From JBOHDX01 sp050700835 (GTDB taxonomy: Bacteria; Actinomycetota; Actinomycetes; Propionibacteriales; Nocardioidaceae), in assembly GCA_050700835.1 (NCBI GenBank), contig JBOHDX010000119.1, positions 1 to 40,633 of the forward strand: DNA of 40,633 bases, given 5' to 3'. Shown here piece by piece: positions 1 to 7,941 of the stretch (positions are counted from its first letter, which is position 1; every line of letters begins with the position of its first letter). The notes beneath the pieces were generated by a model. That model did no database searches. It had not been told where the DNA came from and saw only the letters and a program-made list of their open reading frames with translations. Made by a program: the position numbers and the translations under genes.

Positions 1-75
1 CTCGCCGGCCTGCCAGGCCGCCCAGAACGGCTGATACAACTCGGGAACCAGCTGGTTGGAGAAGCGCACAGTCAT
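1..75 (-). mobile_element. N-terminal start of a probable IS30-family-like transposase, cut by the window edge
   Basis: An ATG at 75 on the minus strand opens a 25-codon frame running off the left edge. It reads MTVRFSNQLVPELYQPFW and ends AAWQAGE. The stretch with FW, AAW and QAGE resembles, from memory, the start of actinobacterial IS30-like transposases, which lies before their helix-turn-helix. No terminal inverted repeat can be checked because the element continues outside the window. Identification is by recall only; it could also be the start of an ordinary gene. Confidence 0.4.
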
Positions 76-265
76 CAACACCCTCACAGGATCGATCAGG
101 TGTTGCGACGACCGCACGAACCCGGGGTTGCGCGTGCGGCGTCCATGTCGGCGATCCTGCCAGTCGCCGTCGGCATCCTCACCGCACTGCTGCTCTGGCG
201 GCGGTTGCGGCTCGTCCGCATCTGCCGCATCCCGCGCCCCATGCGATTGGACGGGCCCGCAGCCG

Positions 266-775
266 CTACTCGGCGATCGTCCCATTGGCTAGCTCGGCAA
301 CGATGTCGAGGTGGCCGAGGTGGCGGGCGTACTCCTGGAGCAGATGAAACAAGACCCGTTCGAGCGTCGCCGGCTCGGCCCCGTCCCAACGGGGACCCGG
401 TTGGCCGAGCATCGAGAGGTCATTCGTCTCGATGACCGCCCGGCTCCGTGCGCCCTGCGCCCGCAATGCCGAGATGAGGTCCCCGGCGGTCTCGTCCGGG
501 GCGACGTACCAGCGATCGTTGCGATTGTCGCCCCACGGGTCCTCGACGAGACGACCGGCGAAGCCCCATTCAAGCCATCGAAGCTCGACGAAGGTGAGGT
601 GCTTGACCAGCTCGAGTGGCGTCCACCCCGAAGGCAGGCGGCTACGGCGCCGGTCGGCGTCGCCGAGTTGTTCGACCTTGTCGATGATCCGAGTGCGGAA
701 GTAGTTGAGGTAGCGGACGAAGACCGCGGCTCGCGAAGGCACCGGAAGCGTCGGGCTGGGGAAGACCTCGTTCAT
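266..775 (-). CDS. DinB/DUF664-family protein
   Basis: This 169-residue protein matches the DinB-like four-helix bundle (DUF664 group) common in actinomycetes. Members are small cytosolic proteins, often metal-binding and sometimes thiol-transferases; the substrate here is unknown. Visible hallmarks are the amphipathic first helix, the LVKHLTF segment with His59, a central W-rich loop, and the C-terminal RHLGHLD segment with His152 and His155. These three histidines form the usual metal site. The length is normal for the family. It stands alone, with the broken transposase downstream and no operon partner. Confidence 0.75.
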   Translation of the reverse strand: MNEVFPSPTLPVPSRAAVFVRYLNYFRTRIIDKVEQLGDADRRRSRLPSGWTPLELVKHLTFVELRWLEWGFAGRLVEDPWGDNRNDRWYVAPDETAGDLISALRAQGARSRAVIETNDLSMLGQPGPRWDGAEPATLERVLFHLLQEYARHLGHLDIVAELANGTIAE

Positions 776-969
776 TGCCCGATCATCACTCAGGTAGCCG
801 AACCGCCAGGTTCCGGCAACGCCGCCCCGGTGCCGTCCAGCTGACCGATCGGCTACTAGGACGGACTCGACGCCAGCCCTCCCCGACCGATGACTTCTGT
901 GCAGCTACGAAGTCGTAGTGCTGGCAGCTGCGCCCAGCGGCGCACCAACATCAAGGGAAACGAGCAAGC

Positions 970-1047
970 ATGGCTACGTTCAGGACCATCGGTTACGGCG
1001 ACCGCGCCGGGTACAAGGCAACAGCACAAGCTGTCCGCGATGCGTGA
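970..1047 (+). pseudogene. Possible N-terminal stub of a YciI-like protein
   Basis: An ATG at 970 is preceded by a purine-rich GGGAAAC (about 955-961) and opens a 25-codon frame, MATFRTIGYGDRAGYKATAQ then AVRDA, ending at a TGA. The sequence resembles the start of YciI-type small proteins, which normally run to about 100 residues or more. The frame stops just as the lactonase-like gene begins in another frame at 1040. I infer a scar where a YciI-like gene lost its body. The identification rests on about 20 residues and is weak. Confidence 0.3.
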
Positions 1048-1711
1048 TCCACGACCCCGGAACGGTGAGGGAGCGGGAAGCGACGTCTCGCCGCCGACCG
1101 TCACCCCGGTTCTCGTGGCCGAGTTGCTCGCCGAGGGCGAGCGGATGCCGGTCTACGTACATGTCATCGACCATCCCGACGCGCGCGTGCTTGTCGACAC
1201 CGGCATGACCCACCTGCACCCGGCGGTGGCCGACATGGATCCACGCCTGATTCCATGGAGCGCGCACGCCGATTTCGACCTGGCCAGTATCGACGTCGTC
1301 ATCAACACGCACCTGCACTTCGACCACTGCGGCGGCAACCACCTCTTCACCGGCAGGCCGATCTACGTCCAGCGCCGGGAACTCGACGACGCGCGCAGCG
1401 AGGACGACTACACGATCCGCGAGTGGGTCGAGGCGCCTGGCGTGCAGTACCTACCCGTCGACGGCGCGCTCGAGTTGCTGCCCGGACTCCGGCTCGTCCC
1501 GGCGCCAGGGCACACGCCAGGCTCGCAGGTAGTCGTCGTCGAGACGGGCGGGCGTTGCGTCGTCGTCGGCGGCGACATGGCGGTCTTCTTCGCCGAGCTC
1601 GACGAGCCGCACACCGAAGGCCAGCGGATGGTCCGCGCGCTCGACCCTGAGGAGGTCTGGCTCTCGCACGAGCACGAGCCGTGGCGGCCGCAGGTTGACC
1701 AGCACATCTGA
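1040..1711 (+). CDS. Metallo-beta-lactamase-fold hydrolase, N-acyl-homoserine-lactonase-like
   Basis: The protein has the metallo-beta-lactamase signature THLHFDHCGG. The remaining metal ligands are present: the His of PAPGHTPGS, the Asp of VVGGDMAVFF and the His of WLSHEHEPW. The arrangement and the early VLVDTG strand match the AttM/AiiA-like lactonase branch, which opens lactone rings such as those of acyl-homoserine lactones. The true substrate is unknown. The body from VYVHVIDHP onward looks complete. The start is uncertain: ATG 1040 gives 223 residues without a convincing ribosome site, ATG 1146 would leave only the core, and the frame is open back to 890. The first 35 residues look unlike family N-termini, so the 5' end may be rearranged. 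Confidence 0.7.
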   Translation: MRDPRPRNGEGAGSDVSPPTVTPVLVAELLAEGERMPVYVHVIDHPDARVLVDTGMTHLHPAVADMDPRLIPWSAHADFDLASIDVVINTHLHFDHCGGNHLFTGRPIYVQRRELDDARSEDDYTIREWVEAPGVQYLPVDGALELLPGLRLVPAPGHTPGSQVVVVETGGRCVVVGGDMAVFFAELDEPHTEGQRMVRALDPEEVWLSHEHEPWRPQVDQHI

Positions 1712-2068
1712 TCCGAGGGAGCGAAACAGACCGTCCGGTGACCGAATGTCAACCGAACTCGCGCTGTCGTCCCCGCAGCCGCGAGACCTTCGTCGGTCGC
1801 CTGTATCGGCGCCAGCGTCCAGACAGCGCCGGGTTCGCGAGAGTGATGAGAGAGCACCCGGACGGAGCCTCGGCGGCAACACAGGCACCTACTGGCGCCC
1901 CCGGGGCGGCGGGCGGGGCCTCTACCAGGGGCCGTGCATGTCGCAGTCGGAGCACCGGGCGGTCGCCTCCGGAATCTGGCACCTCCAAAAGTTACCGCCG
2001 TCGGTGACCGGTGCGTCGCCCGAGGCTCGGAGCGTGCCGGTGCGGGGATCGCCATCTGGGGCGAGCCC
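1712..2068. other. Stretch without a recognisable gene
   Basis: About 360 bases between the lactonase-like gene and the Doc-like remnant. All frames were read and none gave a protein I recognise. Long open frames exist on both strands but look like GC-driven shadows. No repeat or strong hairpin was seen. Confidence 0.5.
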
Positions 2069-2179
2069 CTACCACGGCTGGCTCCCACCCTTGATCCGGC
2101 TAGCGATCCCGGCGATCTCGTCCAGCTCACCGGCCGCAACTTCCATCACGAACTCATACACCTGGTGGTTGGTCACCAC
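2069..2179 (-). pseudogene. C-terminal remnant of a Doc/Fic-type toxin
   Basis: On the minus strand a frame ending at TAG 2069-2071 reads VVTNHQVYEFVMEVAAGELD followed by EIAGIASRIKGGSQPW. The pattern (asparagine, then YxxVMxVAAGxLD and a final IAxRI helix) matches the last helices of Doc-type AMPylating or kinase toxins of the Phd-Doc family. The catalytic HPFxDGNKR motif and everything before it are absent, and no Phd antitoxin is nearby. A neighbouring frame upstream (about 2180-2260) is not recognisable. I infer a dead toxin fragment; the match is by memory over about 35 residues. Confidence 0.45.
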
Positions 2180-2267
2180 GCTGAGGTTTCCCCTTCCGCC
2201 GCGTTCCAAGCGTCCGGATCTAGCCGATAAGCGGTCGTCCAACCAAGGGGCGTTTCCGTCAGCGGAA

Positions 2268-2295
2268 TTGACACATCTCCATATGGAGATATGTT
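2268..2295 (+). promoter_or_regulatory. Promoter with palindromic ArsR operator
   Basis: TTGACA at 2268-2273 and TATGTT at 2290-2295 are separated by 16 bases, a good sigma-70-type promoter. A perfect 16-base palindrome, ATCTCCATATGGAGAT, fills 2275-2290, exactly the spacer. The ATG of the ArsR gene lies 6 bases after the -10 box with no ribosome site, so the message is probably leaderless. A repressor bound here would block RNA polymerase, so I infer autoregulation by the adjacent ArsR protein. Confidence 0.75.
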
Positions 2296-2301
2296 CGGGT
2301 C

Positions 2302-2649
2302 ATGGCTCGCTCCTCGACAACGTCGGATGTCTTCAACGCAGTCGGTGACGTCCACCGTCGCGCAATCCTCGATGTGCTGCTCACAGGTGAGAAGGCGGTT
2401 GGGGCGATTGTCGGCGACGTCTCGATATCGCAGCCCCAGGTCTCGAGGCACCTACGGGTGCTCGGTGAGGTGGGACTCGTAAGGTGCCGGGCCGAGGGCC
2501 GTCGCCGGCTCTACCGCCTGGCCCCTGAGCACCTTCAGCCCTTGCACGACTGGGTGGCCAAGTACGAGGGGGCGATCAACGACCGACTGGATCGCATCGA
2601 GGACTACCTCGAAGAGCTGCAACGACAAGGAGACGACAATGACACCTGA
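2302..2649 (+). CDS. ArsR-family winged-helix repressor
   Basis: This 115-residue protein has the ArsR/SmtB fold. The opening helix reads FNAVGDVHRRAILDVLL, the recognition helix-turn-helix is SQPQVSRHLRVLGEVGLV, and the wing is CRAEGRRRLYRL. The metal-binding cysteines of the arsenic and zinc sensors are not apparent, so it probably belongs to the non-metal group that controls AHSA1/SRPBCC partners. It overlaps the next gene by 11 bases, so the pair is probably co-translated. The palindrome in its promoter is the likely operator. A charged C-terminal helix follows the wing and may mediate dimer contacts. Confidence 0.9.
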   Translation: MARSSTTSDVFNAVGDVHRRAILDVLLTGEKAVGAIVGDVSISQPQVSRHLRVLGEVGLVRCRAEGRRRLYRLAPEHLQPLHDWVAKYEGAINDRLDRIEDYLEELQRQGDDNDT

Positions 2650-3130
2650 TCGTCACGGTTCTGCAGTCATCACATTCCCGAACGAACTCGAGGTTGTCAT
2701 CACTCGAGAGTTCGACGCTCCGATCGGCCTCGTCTTCGACGTGTTGACCAGACCCGAGCATGTGAGCAAGTGGGGAGCGACACCATCCGACCGGATGACG
2801 GAGTGCTCGATCGACTTGAAAGTCGGGGGGAACTACCACTCCTCCTTCGTGACTGGGGACGGAACCGCGTTCTCGTTCAGCGGGTCATACCTAGAGGTCG
2901 AACAGCCGGTCCGAACTGTGGAGACGTGGAACTTCAACTGCTGGCCGGATGTCGAGGCAGTCGAAACCATGGAGTTGCACGAGACTGACGGAGTGACGAC
3001 GTTCACCTGGAGAATGGCGTTCCGCGACAAGGCTGGCCGTGACCACATGACCGCCTTCGAGGGCCAGCAAGACAGCCTCGACGAGATGGAAGACATCCTC
3101 TGGTCTCTTCTCGACCCCAGCCGCCATTAA
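2639..3130 (+). CDS. SRPBCC/AHSA1-domain protein
   Basis: A 163-residue protein with the Activator-of-Hsp90-ATPase-1-like (AHSA1, SRPBCC) helix-grip fold. Signs are the strand VVITREFDAPIGLVFDVLT, the W of VSKWGA, a G-rich strand, VEQPVRTVETWNF, and a C-terminal helix ending DEMEDILWSLL. Such proteins bind small hydrophobic ligands; the ligand here is unknown. ArsR-AHSA1 pairs are a recurrent bacterial arrangement in which the regulator controls its partner. Translation starts inside the end of the ArsR gene, after a GGAG site. Confidence 0.88.
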   Translation: MTPDRHGSAVITFPNELEVVITREFDAPIGLVFDVLTRPEHVSKWGATPSDRMTECSIDLKVGGNYHSSFVTGDGTAFSFSGSYLEVEQPVRTVETWNFNCWPDVEAVETMELHETDGVTTFTWRMAFRDKAGRDHMTAFEGQQDSLDEMEDILWSLLDPSRH

Positions 3131-3244
3131 CAAGGGAAGCGCACTCATGGCAGCCGCGATCCGGGCGTTCCCGAGTTGTGTCACACCGCCGCGTCGGCAT
3201 GGATCACTTTGGAGGAACTCGTCGCGTGCACGTGAACGGGTGGA

Positions 3245-4237
3245 TTGATCTATCGAGTGATCTGCGATCCTGCTGCGGTGGACGAGAGCACGTTGGGCGC
3301 GGTGACCTGGCTGCTCGCGGCGAAGGAACCGGCGGTGCGTCACCTGACACGTCGTGACCTGCTGGAAGAAGACTCGGTGCCGGCCGGGGCAGAGATCATG
3401 GCCGGGCCGTGGGTGTCGGCGTTGCTCGCGGGGCAGCAGGCACATGGCGGGTTTGGAGGCGACCCGTACCGCAAGTGGACGGGCGCGCATTGGCGGTTGG
3501 TCGCCTTGGCAGAGCTGGCCGTGCCGGCCGGCGATCGGCGCGTCGCATCAGCGGCTGAGCATGTCCTGGGATGGATTCTGAAGAGCCTGAAGTATCCGCC
3601 ACGGGTGGTCGACGGGCTGCCGCGTTCGCACGCCAGCATCCACGGAAACGCGCTCGGCGCGTGTACGCGGCTCGGACTCGCAGGGGACGAGCGCACCCAA
3701 CGGCTGGCCGAGGCGATCATCTCTTGGCAATGGCCCGACGGAGGCTGGAACTGCGACAACCGGGCCGACGGGCACCGGTCGTCGTTCCACGAGTCGCTCC
3801 GCACCGCCTGGGGCCTGCACGAGTACGCGGCGGCTACCGGTCACGCCGGTGCCCGCGAAGCCGCAGCACGGGCCGTCGAACTGTTCTTGCAACACGGGGT
3901 GTTCCGCCGCGGCGGCACCGGCGAGGCGATCAATGCCCGCTGGCTGTCGACGCCCTACCCCTCGTACTGGCACTACGACGTCCTCTCGGCCTTGCTCGTC
4001 ATCGCCAGCGGAGGCGGGTGCACCGACCCACGGGCCTCCGACGCCCTGGACCTGATAGAGGAGCAGCGCCGAGCCGACGGCAGGTGGAACGCCAACGCAC
4101 AGTGGTGGCGCGGTGCCGACAGCAAGACCACCCCCGAGGTCGTCGACTGGGGCAGCGTTGGCGAGCCCAACCTGATGGTGACCCTCAACGCGCTGCGTGT
4201 ACTCGCCGCCGCCGGTCGGGTGAACCCCACGCAGTGA
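3245..4237 (+). CDS. QW-repeat alpha/alpha-toroid protein (squalene-cyclase/prenyltransferase-like)
   Basis: A soluble protein of up to 330 residues built of helix pairs with QW-type motifs: GQQAHGGFGGD near residue 60, WQWPDGGWNCD near 165 and EQRRADGRWN near 275. These repeats mark the alpha/alpha toroid of squalene-hopene cyclases and prenyltransferase beta subunits. The length fits one barrel only. I see neither the DxDD acid motif of triterpene cyclases nor the zinc-ligand set of prenyltransferases, so terpene cyclisation is unlikely. Its function is unknown. Starts TTG 3245, GTG 3257 and GTG 3278 are all possible; none has a clear ribosome site. No terpene gene lies nearby. Confidence 0.7.
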   Translation: MIYRVICDPAAVDESTLGAVTWLLAAKEPAVRHLTRRDLLEEDSVPAGAEIMAGPWVSALLAGQQAHGGFGGDPYRKWTGAHWRLVALAELAVPAGDRRVASAAEHVLGWILKSLKYPPRVVDGLPRSHASIHGNALGACTRLGLAGDERTQRLAEAIISWQWPDGGWNCDNRADGHRSSFHESLRTAWGLHEYAAATGHAGAREAAARAVELFLQHGVFRRGGTGEAINARWLSTPYPSYWHYDVLSALLVIASGGGCTDPRASDALDLIEEQRRADGRWNANAQWWRGADSKTTPEVVDWGSVGEPNLMVTLNALRVLAAAGRVNPTQ

Positions 4238-4378
4238 CCAGGAATCCCCCATCTGGCGCCGCAGAGCACCTCGAGGGCGTTGCGTCACTCCGGCGCCTGT
4301 CGGCTGGGTGGAGTCTCACGGACATGCTTGTGATGCACGTGACGCTGCAGAAGGGGCACGCGGTCAGGCTGTCTGTCT

Positions 4379-7300
4379 CTACATGGTGGCGGTCCGGCTG
4401 TCGGCGAGCAGCGCCTCGGTCTCTGCCAACGCGGGCTGGTAGCCCATGGAGGCGAACAGGTCGCGCGCCAGGCGCAGTGGCTGTGCTGCTGTGCGCTGGT
4501 CGAGCGCTGTGAGGCATCGGCCCTGGCCGAGGAGGGCGTAGGCGCGCTCGGGCACGTTTCCGAACTGGCGCCAGCGTTCGGCGGCCAGGGCGTACGAGGC
4601 GGCCGCGGCGCGGTGCTCGCCCGCGGCCTCGGCCAGCTGGGCGGTCGCGGTGGTCAGCGCGTGCTCCAAGACAGGCATTTGTGCGGCGACGCCGGCCGCG
4701 AGGTCGGCGGCGAGCTCCGGCTGGCCGGCTCCGAGAGCGGTGCGCACCAGCTCGGGCAGGTTCGCAGCATAGGAGGGTTCGGCGCGAATCTGCGGGACCT
4801 GCTCGAGCTCGACCAGCAGCGCCTGCGCCTCCTGCGGGCGCTGCTGGGCGAGCAGCAGCCGGGCGGCGGCAGCGAACACCTGGGCGTAGGACCACAGCTC
4901 ACCGCTCTCCCTTGCTCGAGCGACGAGCAGGGCCCATGAGGGTGCCTGTTGGTGGTCGCCGCGTTCGGCGAGCAGGCGCAGCTGCACCCCCCTCGGCTCG
5001 AGGGGGTTGACGTCGCCGGCCGCTTGCAGGCGTTCGGCGACCGACTCGGCGTCGGCCAGCGCCTGCTCGGTCTCTCCGAGCTCGGCGCGAAGGGCCGGGA
5101 TCCCGGCCGCGATCCAGAGCGCGAGCTGGGTGATGCCGCGCCGCTGGCAGAACTCGACCCCGTCTTGGCAGGCGGCGAGCGCCGCCCGGGGTCCCTCGTA
5201 CCGCCAGATTCTAAACGCTAGGTTGTTGTGTGTGCGGGCGGCAACGAATGCCTGACCCTGCTCGAGCGCGAGTTCGAGCGCACGGCGCAGTTGCGCTAGT
5301 CCTTCCCGCTCGCCCAGGTCGGCGCGGGCCGCGCCCAGGACCGAGCGCGCGAGTGCCGGCTCGGGCAGGCCGAGCTCGGCGGCGAGGCGGAGAGCCCGTT
5401 CGGCCGCCACGATCGCGTCCGCGTGGGCGCCCCCGAGCCAGAGCCCTCCAGCCAGTTCGGTGTGGGCGGCGACGTGCTCGAGGCCGGGCGGCTGCGCCTC
5501 CAGCAGCGCGAGTGCCTCGGTGAGCGCCGCCTCCCAGCGTGGGTCGCCCAGGTCCGTGAGCACGTCCGCCACTGCGGTCAGCACGCGCGCTTGGGCGAGC
5601 GGCTGCGCGCCTTCCCGGTGGACGCCGAGTGCTTCCTCAAGCGCGGCCCGGGCCTCCTGCGGCCGGTTCTGTTGCTGGGCCGTCTTCGCCCATCTTTCGA
5701 GCAGAGAGGCGCGCTCGGGGTGGCCGGCGGGGGCGAGCGCCAGCGCCTTGGCCAGGCTGGCCTCGGCCCGGTCCACGTCCAGCGCGAGGGCACGCTCGCC
5801 GGCCAGGGCGAGGTAGCGGATCGCGCCTTCTTCGAGCTCGCCCTGTGCCTGCTGACCGGCGGCGCGGGTGAGCTCCAGCGCGCTCAGGTAGTGGTGGGCG
5901 AGCACGTCGGCCAGGTCCTCGACCCGTTCACCGGCGCGGTCCTGGATCCAGGCCGCGGCCGCCCGGTGCCGGGCGACCCGGCCGGCGCGGGGAATCTGGC
6001 CGTAGCAGACATCGGCCACCAGCCCATGCCAGAAGCCGTACTCGGCCTCACCGTGCATCGAGCTGTTCCGGGCCGGACGGACCAGCTCCATGCGGGTCAG
6101 CTCATGCAGTGCGACCTCAACCTCGCCCGGATCCCGCCCGCCCATCTCCACCAGGGCCCCGGCCCAGAACACCTTGCCCACCACCGCGGCGTCCTGCAGC
6201 AGGCTCTTGCGCTCCGGGACCAAAGTGTCCAGCCGGGCGGCGATCAACGCCTGCACCGACTCCGGCGCCTCCACCCCGCCCAGCTCGCCGCGGTCGGTGA
6301 GCAGCGCGACGAACTCCTCCGCATACAGCGGGTTTCCGCCCGCCCGCTCCAGAAGCACCCGCTGGGTCTGCGCCGGGAGCACCGCCCGCTGCAGCAGGGC
6401 GGCGACCAGCCTGGCGGTCTCGGCGTCGGTGAGCGGGGCCAGGTTGATGCGTTGCGCGTTCCTCGCGTTCGCTCCGAAGGTCGGATGCTGCTCATACAGC
6501 TCGGGGCGGGCGGTGCACAGCAGCAGCAGCGGCACCCCCTGCGCCCAGTCGGCCAGGTACTCCAGAAACGACAGCAGAGCCGGGTCGGCCCAGTGCAGGT
6601 CCTCGAACACCAGCACCGTCTCCCGCCCGACCGCCAGCGACTCCAGGAAGCGACGCCAGGCGGTGAACGACTCCTGCTGCCCGGCCGGCACACCACCGGC
6701 ACCGACCAGCGGTCGCAACCGGGCCCCCAACCAGGCAACGTCAACGTCCTCGGCAGGCAGCGCATGCTCCAGCTTCGCCGCCGCCTGCTGCGGCGAGTCC
6801 GACTCCAAGATCCCGCACTCGGCCTTGACGATCTCCCCCAACGCCCAAAACGCGATCCCGTCCCCATACGGAAGACAGCGCCCCTGCCGCCACCGCACCA
6901 GCCCGGCACGCTCCTCAGCATGCCCGAACAGCTCCGCGCACAAACGGCTCTTGCCCACCCCCGGCTCCCCCACGATCATCACCAGCTGACAGGAACGTTG
7001 TTGCGCCGAACGCTCGAAGGTGCCGATCAGCAGCGGCTTCTCCAGCTCCCGGCCCACCAGCGGCGTGGAATACCCGCGAACGACATCCGAACCAACCCGG
7101 GAACGCGCCAGCAGCGGCCGGAACATCACCAGCGGCGCCGCCTTGCCCTTTACCACCACCGGCTCCAACCGCTCGAACTCGAAGACCCGCTCGGTCTGTC
7201 GGTAGGTCTGCTCCGAGCAAGCGATCCCATCCACCGGTGCCGCCCCCTGCAACCGAGAAGCCGTGTTCACCACATCCCCGGCCACAATCCCCTCCCCCTC

Positions 7301-7756
7301 CTCCGGGCGGGCACCCAACGCCACCACCGCCTCCCCGGTGTTGATCCCCACCCGCACCCGCAACGACAGAGCCGGGGACTCCGCGTTCAGCTCACCGATC
7401 GCCTCAAGGATCCGCAGCCCCGCCCGCACCGCACGCTCCGCGTCATCCTCATGCGCCACCGGCGCCCCGAACACCGCCATCACCGCATCCCCGATGAACT
7501 TCTCCACCGTCCCCCCGAACCGCTCCACCTCCCGCCGCAGCCGCGCATGGTACGGACGGATACGAGCCTGCACATCCTCCGGATCGGCCGCGTCCGACGC
7601 CGCGGTGAACCCCACCAGATCGCAGAACAGGACCGAAACGACCTTCCGCTCCTCTTGGAACGCCACCGTCAACCGCCCGGTCAGCGGCGCCGCGCAGTAC
7701 GGGCAGAACGAAAAATCCCCCGGAAGCTCCTTGCCGCAAGAACGGCACGCGGTCAC
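4379..7756 (-). CDS. Class III adenylate cyclase fused to AAA-type ATPase and TPR domains
   Basis: This 1125-residue multidomain protein starts with a zinc ribbon (Cys4, Cys7, Cys18, Cys21). A class III cyclase domain follows at about 35-215. It keeps the metal-binding Asp46 (FCDLVGF) and Asp90 (IGDAVMAVFG), the adenine-selecting Lys86 and Asp161, and the transition-state Asn164 and Arg168 (NTASR), so active cAMP synthesis is likely. A STAND/MalT-like ATPase domain has Walker A GEPGVGKS at 263-270 and Walker B VLVFEDLHWAD at 381-391. The rest is alanine-rich helical TPR repeats. The family is common in actinomycetes and is thought to couple ligand or protein sensing to cyclase output. Start GTG 7756 lacks a strong ribosome site. 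It is convergent with the QW-repeat gene and probably monocistronic. Confidence 0.9.
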   Translation of the reverse strand: MTACRSCGKELPGDFSFCPYCAAPLTGRLTVAFQEERKVVSVLFCDLVGFTAASDAADPEDVQARIRPYHARLRREVERFGGTVEKFIGDAVMAVFGAPVAHEDDAERAVRAGLRILEAIGELNAESPALSLRVRVGINTGEAVVALGARPEEGEGIVAGDVVNTASRLQGAAPVDGIACSEQTYRQTERVFEFERLEPVVVKGKAAPLVMFRPLLARSRVGSDVVRGYSTPLVGRELEKPLLIGTFERSAQQRSCQLVMIVGEPGVGKSRLCAELFGHAEERAGLVRWRQGRCLPYGDGIAFWALGEIVKAECGILESDSPQQAAAKLEHALPAEDVDVAWLGARLRPLVGAGGVPAGQQESFTAWRRFLESLAVGRETVLVFEDLHWADPALLSFLEYLADWAQGVPLLLLCTARPELYEQHPTFGANARNAQRINLAPLTDAETARLVAALLQRAVLPAQTQRVLLERAGGNPLYAEEFVALLTDRGELGGVEAPESVQALIAARLDTLVPERKSLLQDAAVVGKVFWAGALVEMGGRDPGEVEVALHELTRMELVRPARNSSMHGEAEYGFWHGLVADVCYGQIPRAGRVARHRAAAAWIQDRAGERVEDLADVLAHHYLSALELTRAAGQQAQGELEEGAIRYLALAGERALALDVDRAEASLAKALALAPAGHPERASLLERWAKTAQQQNRPQEARAALEEALGVHREGAQPLAQARVLTAVADVLTDLGDPRWEAALTEALALLEAQPPGLEHVAAHTELAGGLWLGGAHADAIVAAERALRLAAELGLPEPALARSVLGAARADLGEREGLAQLRRALELALEQGQAFVAARTHNNLAFRIWRYEGPRAALAACQDGVEFCQRRGITQLALWIAAGIPALRAELGETEQALADAESVAERLQAAGDVNPLEPRGVQLRLLAERGDHQQAPSWALLVARARESGELWSYAQVFAAAARLLLAQQRPQEAQALLVELEQVPQIRAEPSYAANLPELVRTALGAGQPELAADLAAGVAAQMPVLEHALTTATAQLAEAAGEHRAAAASYALAAERWRQFGNVPERAYALLGQGRCLTALDQRTAAQPLRLARDLFASMGYQPALAETEALLADSRTATM

Positions 7757-7929
7757 CAGCCGAGTCTAGGCGCGCCACCCGCCGAGGACTCCACGAACAA
7801 GCAACCGATGCCGTGACGACCCACGTCCGCTGGCCTCCGCCCGAGTGAGTCACTCCGCCGCCACTGAGCCAAAGCTGGACGCATTGTTGTTCTCGTTCGG
7901 CCAACCACTCGCAAGGGCAGCCCCTCGGT

Positions 7930-7935
7930 TAGCGT
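7930..7935 (+). promoter_or_regulatory. Probable -10 box of a leaderless gene
   Basis: TAGCGT fits the actinobacterial TANNNT -10 pattern and ends 6 bases before the ATG at 7942. There is no ribosome site in between, so the message probably starts at the ATG. No clear -35 box is visible. Confidence 0.45.
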
Positions 7936-7941
7936 GCGCGC

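Noticed and set aside
905..918. Inverted repeat CTACGAAGTCGTAG, with 12 bases also found near the truncated TerC start (about 13985)
   Set aside because: Shared 12-mers are expected by chance in 40 kb of biased sequence. There was no further flanking similarity, so a recombination-site reading is not supported.
1695..2348. Long plus-strand open frame across the gene-free stretch and into the ArsR promoter
   Set aside because: It overlaps the lactonase end and the ArsR gene, lacks a ribosome site and shows no protein family features.
5423..7816. A 797-codon open frame on the plus strand, opposite the cyclase gene
   Set aside because: It is antisense to a well-supported gene, has Pro/Arg/Gln-rich shadow composition and no domain. 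It arises from GC-rich codon use.
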